A program made the position numbers and the translations under genes. Below the pieces are notes generated by a model. That model was given only the letters and a program-made list of their open reading frames with translations. It was not told the origin of the DNA and did no database searches. This document shows, in pieces, positions 52,550-64,000 of a stretch of 64,000 nucleotides of DNA (the first letter of the stretch is position 1; the number at the start of each line of letters is the position of its first letter). The stretch comes from Gallionellales bacterium 39-52-133 (GTDB taxonomy: Bacteria > Pseudomonadota > Gammaproteobacteria > Burkholderiales > Gallionellaceae): NCBI GenBank assembly GCA_002278935.1, contig NCJL01000007.1, forward strand, positions 1-64,000, in the 5' to 3' direction.

Positions 52550-52599
52550 GGATGCCTCTGGCTCACCTTATTATTTTATAAGGTGAGCCAGAGGCATCC
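52550..52599. repeat. Perfect 22-bp hairpin between dksA and tex
   Basis: GGATGCCTCTGGCTCACC plus TTAT (52550-52571) and its exact complement (52578-52599) flank a 6-nt TATTTT loop. The stem is longer than usual for a terminator and is not followed by a T run in either direction. Confidence 0.8.
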
Positions 52600-52617
52600 T
52601 GATTATCAATATCACAT

Positions 52618-54966
52618 ATGCTGCCATCTATTGAACAACGCCTCGCCCTTGAACTTGCCGCCAAACCAGCTCAAGTTGCTGCCGCAATTTCCTTGCTGGA
52701 CGAAGGTGCAACAGTGCCCTTTATCTCACGTTACCGTAAAGAAGCAACCGGCGGATTGGATGACACACAGTTACGCCTGCTTGAAGAGCGCCTGCGTTAT
52801 TTGCGCGAACTGGAAGAGCGACGCACTGCCATCATTGCCTCGATAGAAGAACAAAACAAGATGACCCCTGCCCTGCTGGGCAGCATCATGCAGGCAGAAG
52901 ACAAAACCCGCCTTGAAGATCTCTATTTGCCTTACAAGAAAAAACGCCGCACCAAAGCACAAGTTGCAATTGAAGCTGGGCTGGAGCCACTGGCCGATGC
53001 ATTACTGACCGGTCCGCACTTGAGTCCCGAAGAGGAGGCGGCCAAATACCTCAAGCCGGCGTTTACGACCCAACATGGTGACAACCCCGGGGTTGCAGAC
53101 ACCAAGGAAGCACTGGATGGTGCGCGGCAGATTCTGATGGAGCGCTTTGCCGAAGACGCTTCCCTGCTGCAAGCTCTGCGTGAGTATATGCTGGAACATG
53201 GCATAGTCGAATCCAAGGTTGCCGAAGGCAAGGAAGAGTTAGGGGCAAAGTTTGCCGATTACTTTGATTACACCGAAACCATCAAAAGCATTCCTTCACA
53301 TCGTGCACTTGCCTTGTTCCGCGGACGCAGAGAAGAGTTGCTGAATGTAACATTACGCCTTGACTCAGAGGCCGAGAAGCCCAAATGGGATGCTCCTCAT
53401 AATATGTGCGAAGCACGGATTGCTGCCCATTTTGGCATCAGGAACCAGAACCACCCTGCTGACAAGTGGCTCAGCGACACTGTGCGCTGGACCTGGCGCG
53501 TAAAAAGCTCACTGCATTTGGAAAGTGAAATGATGAGCGCATTGCGCGAACGCGCTGAAATTGAAGCGATTAATGTTTTTGCTCTTAACCTCAAGGCACT
53601 TTTACTCGCCGCCCCTGCAGGCCCTCGAGCAACAATGGGTCTGGATCCTGGCTTGCGAACTGGTGTAAAAGTTGCCATCGTCGATGCCACAGGCAAGGTA
53701 ATGGACACAGCCGTCATTTACCCTCACCAACCAAAAAATGATTGGGATGGCTCGCTGCATACACTGGAAAAACTGGCCGAAAAATATCAGGTATCGCTGA
53801 TTTCTATTGGCAACGGTACTGCATCCCGCGAGACCGATAAACTTGCACATGATCTGATCAAGTTGCGCCCGGATCTAAAACTGACTGCTGTCGTGGTATC
53901 AGAAGCCGGCGCCTCGGTCTATTCCGCGTCTGAATTTGCGTCACGCGAATTGCCCGACATGGATGTAACCCTTCGCGGCGCAGTATCCATTGCACGCCGA
54001 CTACAAGACCCACTGGCCGAACTGGTCAAAATCGATCCCAAGTCCATCGGTGTAGGTCAATACCAACACGATGTCGGGCAATCTCAACTGGCCCGTTCAC
54101 TGGATGCCGTGGTTGAGGACTGCGTCAACGCCGTGGGAGTGGATGTCAATACTGCCTCGGCCCCCTTGCTTGCGCGCGTTTCCGGGCTCAGCAGCGCTGT
54201 TGCCCAAAGTATCGTTGCCTATCGCGATATGAAGGGTATGTTTGTGTCACGCGATGCTTTGCGCGATGTACCACGCCTCGGAGAAAAAACCTTTGAGCAG
54301 TCAGCCGGATTCTTGCGCGTAATGGGTGGGGATAATCCTCTGGATGCCTCCGCAGTGCATCCAGAATCCTATCCTCTGGTGCACAAAATACTTGCTGACA
54401 TCAAACAGGAAATAAAGACTATCATAGGCGACAGCAGCTTGCTTAAATCGTTAAATCCCGCCAAGTACGCCGATGAAAAATTCGGCATTCCCACCATCAG
54501 TGATATCTTGAAAGAACTCGAAAAACCGGGCCGAGATCCGCGCCCCGAATTCAAAAGCGCGACTTTCAAAGAAGGCGTTGAAGAGATAAAAGATTTGCGC
54601 CCGGATATGATATTGGAAGGCGTGATCACCAACGTGGCAGCTTTTGGTGCCTTCGTTGATATTGGGGTACACCAGGATGGGCTGGTGCATATTTCCGCTC
54701 TCGCGAACACCTTCGTAAAAGATCCACATACCGTTGTCAAAGTCGGGCAGGTAGTCAAAGTTAAGGTATTGGAAATCGATGAAAAGCGCAAACGTATTGC
54801 TCTCACTATGCGACTCACCGACAGTGCGCCACAGGCGGGCAACATATCAGAACCGAGAGACCGCAATGATGCAAAGCGATTATCACAACAACACCAACAA
54901 CAGGCACGACCCCAGGCCAACTCAAATAGCGCAATGGCCGCAGCCTTTGCAAAACTGAAAAATTAA
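52618..54966 (+). CDS. tex: Tex-family S1 RNA-binding transcription accessory protein
   Basis: A 782-residue Tex protein. The N-terminal helical region carries [23 protein letters not shown], a YqgF/RNase H-like domain contains [15 protein letters not shown] near residue 345, a helix-hairpin-helix pair includes [16 protein letters not shown] near 510, and the C-terminal S1 domain ([27 protein letters not shown]) is near 660. The tail is Gln/Asn-rich ([14 protein letters not shown]). Tex binds nucleic acid and influences transcription; the exact role is unsettled. It starts 18 bp after the hairpin. Confidence 0.96.
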   Translation: MLPSIEQRLALELAAKPAQVAAAISLLDEGATVPFISRYRKEATGGLDDTQLRLLEERLRYLRELEERRTAIIASIEEQNKMTPALLGSIMQAEDKTRLEDLYLPYKKKRRTKAQVAIEAGLEPLADALLTGPHLSPEEEAAKYLKPAFTTQHGDNPGVADTKEALDGARQILMERFAEDASLLQALREYMLEHGIVESKVAEGKEELGAKFADYFDYTETIKSIPSHRALALFRGRREELLNVTLRLDSEAEKPKWDAPHNMCEARIAAHFGIRNQNHPADKWLSDTVRWTWRVKSSLHLESEMMSALRERAEIEAINVFALNLKALLLAAPAGPRATMGLDPGLRTGVKVAIVDATGKVMDTAVIYPHQPKNDWDGSLHTLEKLAEKYQVSLISIGNGTASRETDKLAHDLIKLRPDLKLTAVVVSEAGASVYSASEFASRELPDMDVTLRGAVSIARRLQDPLAELVKIDPKSIGVGQYQHDVGQSQLARSLDAVVEDCVNAVGVDVNTASAPLLARVSGLSSAVAQSIVAYRDMKGMFVSRDALRDVPRLGEKTFEQSAGFLRVMGGDNPLDASAVHPESYPLVHKILADIKQEIKTIIGDSSLLKSLNPAKYADEKFGIPTISDILKELEKPGRDPRPEFKSATFKEGVEEIKDLRPDMILEGVITNVAAFGAFVDIGVHQDGLVHISALANTFVKDPHTVVKVGQVVKVKVLEIDEKRKRIALTMRLTDSAPQAGNISEPRDRNDAKRLSQQHQQQARPQANSNSAMAAAFAKLKN

Positions 54967-55076
54967 ACCCTCACACAAGGTACAGTTTCAAAGCAAAGAC
55001 ACCGGCTAATCATTAAATGGTATACTGATTAAATAAGATATTTCATTTAATGTTTGATTAGATCAGGGGAATTAAA

Positions 55077-55349
55077 ATGCATAAGTTTGTACTATTTGCG
55101 TTTATGAGTTTGGCGTCTCTTCCTGCAATAGCTCAAATACTGCCTTGTGATGTTCTACGCTCAAGAGTAGACGCCAAGCTCCAGGCAAAAGGAGTGCAAT
55201 CATATACACTTGCAATCGTGCCAGCGGCAGAACTGACAGACGAGTTAAATGCCGCGTCAGCAGTGCCACCCACAATAACAAATAATGGTAAAGTAATAGG
55301 TTCCTGTGAAGCCGGATCAAAACGACTTATCTATATCAGGGGCAACTGA
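55077..55349 (+). CDS. DUF1161 periplasmic protein
   Basis: A 90-residue exported protein with a signal peptide (ending LPAIA near residue 19) and the DUF1161 pattern: PCDVLRSRVDAKLQAKGVQSYTLAIVP near the start, then GKVIGSCEAGSKRLIYIR, with two cysteines that may form a disulfide. Function unknown. GGGGAATT lies before the ATG. Confidence 0.86.
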   Translation: MHKFVLFAFMSLASLPAIAQILPCDVLRSRVDAKLQAKGVQSYTLAIVPAAELTDELNAASAVPPTITNNGKVIGSCEAGSKRLIYIRGN

Positions 55350-55469
55350 AAAGTATACACTCCCTTCAACAGTATAGATGCAAATTTTTTTGATCTTTTT
55401 CAATGAATACACAACTTTCCATTAAATGTCGTCATTCATTTAACTGACTAGCTTAGTTCGGAATTTTTT

Positions 55470-56126
55470 ATGCTTACCCAGCTTGCAAGCTCGCCTTATT
55501 TCCTCACTGGTACAGCCCTCGTAATATTTGGAATCATCCTGACAGTTGCCGGCTTCGTTTCGCTGTTACGGGCAAGAGTCGGCACTTTTACACTACAGAC
55601 TCTGCTTGGACTATTGATGCTCGCAATCGGGGCACTCGCCGGCATGATCGCTTTTGGCATTCAGGGATATCAAACACTTACACGAGAAGAAGTTGCAGCT
55701 CATATCTCCGTATCACCTGTCGCTCCACAGCGATTTGCAGCTACCTTTCGTTACCCGGATGGTCGTACTGCAAACTTTATCATCGCAGGTGATGAAATTT
55801 ATGTTGATGCTCATATACTCAAGTGGCAGCCTTTGGCCAATCTCTTTGGCCTGCACACCGCTTACGAATTTGACCGCATAGGCGGACGCTACCGGGATAT
55901 TGAACAGGAACGCACAGCTGAACGCTCGATACACTCCCTCAGCCAGGATAAGCCTGTCAATTTATTTGGTTTGCGCCAGCGCCATACCTTCCTTGCATTG
56001 CTACTTGATGCCAAGTATGGGTCTGCCACGTTTATACCCGTAACACAGCCCATTGAACTTGAAGTAAAAGTTTCCACTACAGGCTTGCTGATGCGCGAAG
56101 CAAATTCAGCAACCAAAGCTCATTGA
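55470..56126 (+). CDS. Predicted inner-membrane protein
   Basis: A 218-residue protein with two N-terminal transmembrane helices (about 12-34 and 42-65) and a periplasmic domain of about 150 residues (FRYPDGRTANFIIAGDEIYVDAHILKWQPLANLFGL). Relatives in Betaproteobacteria have been annotated loosely as efflux-related, but nothing in the sequence supports transport. I assign no function. It lies between a DUF1161 gene and parA. Confidence 0.78.
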   Translation: MLTQLASSPYFLTGTALVIFGIILTVAGFVSLLRARVGTFTLQTLLGLLMLAIGALAGMIAFGIQGYQTLTREEVAAHISVSPVAPQRFAATFRYPDGRTANFIIAGDEIYVDAHILKWQPLANLFGLHTAYEFDRIGGRYRDIEQERTAERSIHSLSQDKPVNLFGLRQRHTFLALLLDAKYGSATFIPVTQPIELEVKVSTTGLLMREANSATKAH

Positions 56127-56235
56127 TGTTTCTGAATTTAATTTTCTGGATGAAACCAATAATCAGAACTTTAATTGGCTGTAACTCAGCGATAACAACA
56201 ACTGACATCGTTTTAAGATAAAATCGTTACCTGCC

Positions 56236-57003
56236 ATGACAATAATTGCTGTATTTAATCAAAAAGGCGGTGTTGGAAAAACTACCACTGCACTCAATCT
56301 TGCTGCCGCGCTCGCGCGTAGCGAACGAACAACCTATGGAATTGACCTGGACCCGCAAGCACAATTTAGCGCTATTGCCGGGATAACAGCAAATACGGGG
56401 GATGATACAGTTCTAAGCCTTTTTCAACGTAACAGACCTTTAAGTGAACTGGTAAATGAGTCCAGCAGTGGCATCAAGGTCATTCCCGCGCATTCTGAAC
56501 TTTCCAAAGTCGATGCCCTGTTTGGCAAGGGTTTCAACGTGGTAAACAGATTGAATACCGGATTAAAAGTTGAGAGCTTGGGTAGCAAATCAAATCCGGT
56601 CATCATTGATTGCTGCCCCATGATTGGCGTACTTTCGCTGAATGCAATATTTGCCTGCGACTGCCTGATCGTACCAATTTCAGCCGACTATCTTTCTGCA
56701 AAAGGCGCAATGCAGATTGATAAAACTCTTAAAGCACTGGAACCCGTACTTAAACGCCGTATCAAAAGACGCTATCTGCTTACCCGCTTTGATACGCGCC
56801 GCAATATGTCGCTGGATATTCTACGTATGGCGGAAGAGAAATTTGGTGAAGATGTGTGCAGTACTAAAATTGCAGAGAATGTAAGTTTGGCTGAAAGTCC
56901 GGCTTTGAACAAAACAATATTTCAGCACGCACCCAGCAGCCGTGGGGCGCATGACTATGATGCCTTGCTGGCAGAATTATTGGCAGACGGACTTATCGAG
57001 TAA
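56236..57003 (+). CDS. ParA/Soj-family ATPase
   Basis: A 255-residue ParA-type ATPase. The deviant Walker A is FNQKGGVGKTTTALNLAAAL at the N-terminus, Walker A' is IDLDPQAQFSA near residue 37, and Walker B is VIIDCCPMIG near 123 (Cys where Pro is more usual). No ParB gene follows, so it is probably an orphan ParA that positions some other cargo rather than the chromosome partition protein. It precedes a small gene on the opposite strand. Confidence 0.92.
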   Translation: MTIIAVFNQKGGVGKTTTALNLAAALARSERTTYGIDLDPQAQFSAIAGITANTGDDTVLSLFQRNRPLSELVNESSSGIKVIPAHSELSKVDALFGKGFNVVNRLNTGLKVESLGSKSNPVIIDCCPMIGVLSLNAIFACDCLIVPISADYLSAKGAMQIDKTLKALEPVLKRRIKRRYLLTRFDTRRNMSLDILRMAEEKFGEDVCSTKIAENVSLAESPALNKTIFQHAPSSRGAHDYDALLAELLADGLIE

Positions 57004-57014
57004 TATAAATGCAA

Positions 57015-57224
57015 TCATTTTGAAATTAAAGACAGAATGTCTTCAACAGAAGTCGAGTCGCACTGTTTGACACCATTATCTTTAGTTTCACAGCGAATGA
57101 TCTCGCAATAACGGTACATCTGGTTTAGTTTCCGCTCCGCATCCTGCTGGTCTAGCCCGCCAATGACCAAACTCTCGATCCTCTGGCCATCGCGTGTACG
57201 TATAGAAAAATCAAATTTCATCAT
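57015..57224 (-). CDS. Small hypothetical protein
   Basis: A 69-residue acidic/basic mixed protein (KFDFSIRTRDGQRIESLVIGG, then QQDAERKLNQMYRYCEIIRCE) without a known domain. It ends 11 bp from the end of parA on the opposite strand. GGGGA precedes the tandem ATGs at 57224 and 57221. Coding character looks real, but I do not recognise the family. Confidence 0.6.
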   Translation of the reverse strand: MMKFDFSIRTRDGQRIESLVIGGLDQQDAERKLNQMYRYCEIIRCETKDNGVKQCDSTSVEDILSLISK

Positions 57225-57449
57225 CACTTGTTCCCCGTCACATTTATTGCGCTCACCTTATGGACTTTTTGTAACGTTAACATATTCTCCGGAAGTACGG
57301 CCATTTTTCAGGCTCTGGTGAAAACAAGAAAATATTTTGCACCATGGTCAACACGCTTAATACTTATTTTATTTCCACCTGTTCATTCATCTCTGTATAA
57401 TGCCCGGCTGCGGTTACTGCCTTGCAGCAACCAATCGACAATCTATTCT

Positions 57450-57538
57450 GCCTGGGTGGTGAAATTGGTAGACACAAGGGACTTAAAATCCCTCGGCTTG
57501 AAAAGGCTGTACCGGTTCGATTCCGGTCCCAGGCACCA
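57450..57538 (+). tRNA. tRNA-Leu (UAA)
   Basis: An 89-nt class II tRNA with acceptor GCCTGGG/CCCAGGC, anticodon TAA in loop CTTAAAA, a long variable arm (CGGCTTGAAAAGGCTGT), T-arm CCGGTTCGATTCCGG and encoded CCA. Confidence 0.96.
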
Positions 57539-57606
57539 AATCAATATTGCAGTCCACACCCGAAATCAATTTCACCAATCCTGCCCACTCTTTAAAGGGC
57601 ACATTA

Positions 57607-57927
57607 TCACTTAAGCGAACTGGTTTCGCGCGCTGCTGAAGCTGGCAACGGCATGCTCCCCCCTACTACCTGAAAAAATACTTCACCGGGCTTGATCATG
57701 CCAAGATCGCTACGGGCTCGCTCTTCAATCGCTTCAGTACCCTGTTTAAGATCGCGCACCTCTGCATCCAGCGCCACATTGCGCACTCTGGTTTGAAGAT
57801 TCGCCTTCTTCTGTGCATCGACCTGATGGTCAAGCTCCCACACCTTGATCCAACCGCCTTTTCCTAGCCACAAGGGATACTGCCACAACAGAATGAGGGC
57901 AAGAAGTGTCAGTGTGATCCAGCGCAT
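57607..57927 (-). CDS. ftsB: Cell division protein FtsB
   Basis: A 106-residue bitopic divisome protein with one N-terminal membrane helix ([18 protein letters not shown]), a coiled coil (about 30-70) and the conserved [20 protein letters not shown] region that binds FtsL and FtsQ. It lies downstream of eno, the usual position in Beta- and Gammaproteobacteria. Confidence 0.95.
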   Translation of the reverse strand: MRWITLTLLALILLWQYPLWLGKGGWIKVWELDHQVDAQKKANLQTRVRNVALDAEVRDLKQGTEAIEERARSDLGMIKPGEVFFQVVGGSMPLPASAARETSSLK

Positions 57928-57989
57928 CTAATTGCCGCGTCCCTGTTTAAGCAAAGCTCTCGGTCAGGTATACGATTCTTCAAGTCGGA

Positions 57990-59291
<1,302 letters not shown>

Positions 59292-59298
59292 TTATATT

Positions 59299-61802
<2,504 letters not shown>

Positions 61803-61888
61803 TTATACCGTAAAACGGCATTTCCTAATACAGCTTGTAGGGGTAATCTATGAAATTAATATTAATGACATGCAAACTTCATATTCGC

Positions 61889-63250
61889 TCAATCCCGCAT
61901 CTTCGCTACCGCATCTTCCACCCTGTCCACCGCGATAATTTCCATGCCGGCAATGGCCTGCTTGGGTTTGTTTGCCTTGGGAATGATGGCGCGGGTAAAG
62001 CCCAGCTTGGCGGCCTCTTTCAGCCGTTCCTGGCCGCGCTGCACCGGGCGCACTTCCCCTGCCAGACCGATTTCGCCGAACACCACCATTTTTTCCGGCA
62101 AAGGCTTGTTGCGCAAAGAAGATACAATCGCCAGCAATACGGCCAGATCCGCGCCCGGCTCGGTGATCTTCACCCCGCCCACCGCGTTGATGAACACGTC
62201 CTGGTCAAAGCAGGCGATGCCGGCATGCCGGTGCAGCACGGCCAGCAGCATCGCCAGACGGTTTTGCTCCAGGCCCAGCGCCAGACGGCGCGGTGTAGGC
62301 GAATGCGACTGATCCAGCAGCGCCTGTATCTCCACTAGCAACGGGCGCGTGCCTTCCTGCGTCACCATCACGCAGGAGCCGGGCACCTGCGCATCGTGCT
62401 GCGACAGGAACAGCGCCGACGGATTGCTCACCTCGCGCAGGCCCTTCTCGGTCATGGCGAACACGCCCAGCTCGTTCACCGCACCGAAGCGGTTCTTGAA
62501 GGCGCGCACCAGACGGAAGCTGGAGTGCGTATCACCCTCGAAATACAGCACGGTGTCGACGATATGCTCCAGCACACGCGGTCCGGCCAGCGTACCGTCC
62601 TTGGTCACATGGCCTACCAGTATCATGGTGATCGCCGAGCTTTTTGCCAGGCGCGTGAGCTGAGCCGCGCATTCGCGCACCTGCGCCACCGAACCGGGGG
62701 CGGAAGTCAGCAATTCTGAATAGACCGTCTGGATTGAGTCAATCACCACCACATCCGGCTTTTCCTGCGCAACGGCGGACTGGATTTTTTCCAGCTGGAT
62801 TTCCGCCAGCAGATGCATGCCGCGTGCATCCAGCGTCAGGCGCTTGGCGCGCAGGGCAATTTGCTGTGCCGATTCCTCGCCGCTTACATACAAAACTTTT
62901 TTACTGGTAGATAGATGTGCGAGCGCCTGCAACAACAGCGTGGATTTGCCTATGCCGGGGTCACCGCCTATCAGCACCACGCCGCCGCTCACCAGTCCGC
63001 CTCCCAGCACACGGTCAAATTCGTCTATCCCGGTGGGCGTGCGCGGCACTTCCACCGCATCCACCTCGGCCAGCGTCTGCACCAGGCTGGTAGCGGCTAA
63101 AGCGTTGTATCGATTTTTGCCACTCGTGGCTGTTTCCGCGATGCTTTCCACCAGCGTGTTCCACGCCGAGCAATGCGGGCATTGCCCCTGCCACTTGGGC
63201 ACCTGGCCGCCGCATTCGGTGCAGCTATAAACTATTTTTGCTTTTGCCAT
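61889..63250 (-). CDS. radA: DNA repair protein RadA
   Basis: A 453-residue RecA-related branch-migration protein. The N-terminal zinc finger is YSCTECGGQVPKWQGQCPHC, the ATPase core has Walker A IGGDPGIGKSTLL near residue 95 and the RadA-specific KNRFGAVNELG near 255, and the C-terminal Lon-like domain includes DLAVLLAIVSSLRNKPLP and GEIGLAGEVRPV. It is divergent from the FAD-dependent gene at 63354. Confidence 0.97.
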   Translation of the reverse strand: MAKAKIVYSCTECGGQVPKWQGQCPHCSAWNTLVESIAETATSGKNRYNALAATSLVQTLAEVDAVEVPRTPTGIDEFDRVLGGGLVSGGVVLIGGDPGIGKSTLLLQALAHLSTSKKVLYVSGEESAQQIALRAKRLTLDARGMHLLAEIQLEKIQSAVAQEKPDVVVIDSIQTVYSELLTSAPGSVAQVRECAAQLTRLAKSSAITMILVGHVTKDGTLAGPRVLEHIVDTVLYFEGDTHSSFRLVRAFKNRFGAVNELGVFAMTEKGLREVSNPSALFLSQHDAQVPGSCVMVTQEGTRPLLVEIQALLDQSHSPTPRRLALGLEQNRLAMLLAVLHRHAGIACFDQDVFINAVGGVKITEPGADLAVLLAIVSSLRNKPLPEKMVVFGEIGLAGEVRPVQRGQERLKEAAKLGFTRAIIPKANKPKQAIAGMEIIAVDRVEDAVAKMRD

Positions 63251-63353
63251 GCCTGCCTCGAAGGGGAATCAACTGTGTTGCGGTAAAATAGCTGTTTTGA
63301 TAAATACTTCGCAGCCGCGGATTATATATCAGTGCATATCCGGAATTACTGAC

Positions 63354-64000
63354 ATGTTGCGACTCACAGAAATCAAACTTCCACTCGGCCATCATGAGAA
63401 TGAATTGCCTGCCGCAATTCTCAAGCGGCTGACGATCAATAAAGAAGAGCTGATCAGTTTCACCGTGTTCCGCCGCGGTTACGACGCGCGCAAACCATCC
63501 GCCATCAGCCTCATTTATACCCTGGATGTGGAGGTCAAAAACGAAACGGCGCTGCTCAAAAAATTCAAGGACACACCGCACATTGCGCCCAGCCCGGACA
63601 TCAGCTACCACTTCGTCGCCCATGCTCCCGACAATTTTAGCGAACGCCCCGTGGTGATCGGCACCGGGCCCTGCGGCCTGTTCGCCGGTTTGCTGCTGGC
63701 GCAAATGGGCTTTCGCCCGATTATTCTGGAGCGCGGCAAGGCAGTTCGCGAGCGGACTAAAGATACATTTGGCTTATGGCGAAAGAGCAAACTTGACCCC
63801 GAGTCCAATGTCCAGTTTGGCGAAGGTGGTGCGGGTACTTTTTCGGATGGCAAACTGCACAGCCAGATCAAGGACCCCAAGCATTACGGCCGTAAAGTGT
63901 TGACGGAATTTGTCAAAGCCGGCGCACCGCCCGAAATTATGTATGTAAGCAAGCCGCATATCGGCACCTTCAAACTGGTGGGTATGGTGGAAGAAATGCG
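63354..64000 (+). CDS. FAD-dependent dehydrogenase, COG2509-like (partial)
   Basis: The open frame begins at the ATG at 63354 and runs off the window. The visible 215 residues contain a substrate-like N-terminal domain (LRLTEIKLPLGHHENELPAA, FRRGYDARK, then YTLDVEV), an FAD-binding Rossmann motif (VVIGTGPCGLFAGLLLAQMG near residue 102) and the characteristic SNVQFGEGGAGTFSDGKL segment near 150. This matches the uncharacterised FAD-dependent dehydrogenases of COG2509, normally about 530-560 residues long, so roughly 60 per cent lies outside. The substrate is unknown. Confidence 0.9.
   Translation, partial: MLRLTEIKLPLGHHENELPAAILKRLTINKEELISFTVFRRGYDARKPSAISLIYTLDVEVKNETALLKKFKDTPHIAPSPDISYHFVAHAPDNFSERPVVIGTGPCGLFAGLLLAQMGFRPIILERGKAVRERTKDTFGLWRKSKLDPESNVQFGEGGAGTFSDGKLHSQIKDPKHYGRKVLTEFVKAGAPPEIMYVSKPHIGTFKLVGMVEEM

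Noticed and set aside
63225..63704. A 159-codon minus-strand frame at the right edge
   Set aside because: Antisense to the FAD-dependent dehydrogenase starting at 63354, which has clear FAD motifs.

Overview
The window is a 64 kb piece of a proteobacterial chromosome. The gene orders rimP-nusA-infB-rbfA-truB-rpsO-pnp, [12 protein letters not shown] and pyrG-kdsA-eno-ftsB, together with the protein sequences, point to a betaproteobacterium. I infer the Nitrosomonadales, perhaps a Gallionellaceae-like microaerophile, but the sequence alone cannot settle the genus.

Layout. 0-7 kb is accessory: Fe-superoxide dismutase, a decayed SelO tail, a HigBA-like toxin-antitoxin pair, two integron-type gene cassettes with a well-formed attC site, a YegD-like Hsp70 protein, a MITE with 10-bp target duplications, and an Ala/Lys-rich protein built of exact 18-residue repeats. 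6.6-19 kb is a carbon-storage and sugar-oxidation block: glgA, glgP, glk, zwf, gnd and divergent pgl, with a DevBCA/MacAB-like ABC exporter and a LexA-like repressor among them. 19-24 kb holds a Sel1 protein, a third cassette-like gene (PQQ-type propeller), rquA (rhodoquinone synthesis), a phosphatase and a gene-poor stretch with another MITE. 24-38 kb is mixed: GDSL esterase, LRR-kinase fusion, umuDC, lipoproteins, CYTH enzyme, lipocalin, a lipid-modification cluster (reductase, cfa, a pmtA-like gene with an in-frame stop) and Hsp20. 38.6-64 kb is mostly core: tRNAs, pgsA, uvrC, pnp to rimP, six tRNAs, maf, dksA, tex, parA, ftsB, eno, kdsA, pyrG and radA.

How parts work together. Glycogen can be made by GlgA and broken down by GlgP; glucose is phosphorylated by Glk and oxidised through Zwf, Pgl and Gnd to give reducing power. 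The rimP-pnp block is a translation and RNA-turnover superoperon that appears to start at a stable-RNA promoter ahead of tRNA genes. The most notable regulatory signal is a pair of near-identical palindromes of the Gram-positive SOS-box type. They sit between the -35 and -10 of the LexA-like gene and of umuD, and both transcripts look leaderless. Two other threads are the integron-like cassettes without a visible integrase and a dispersed AT-rich intergenic repeat of about 29 bp seen eight times between 4.5 and 41.5 kb.
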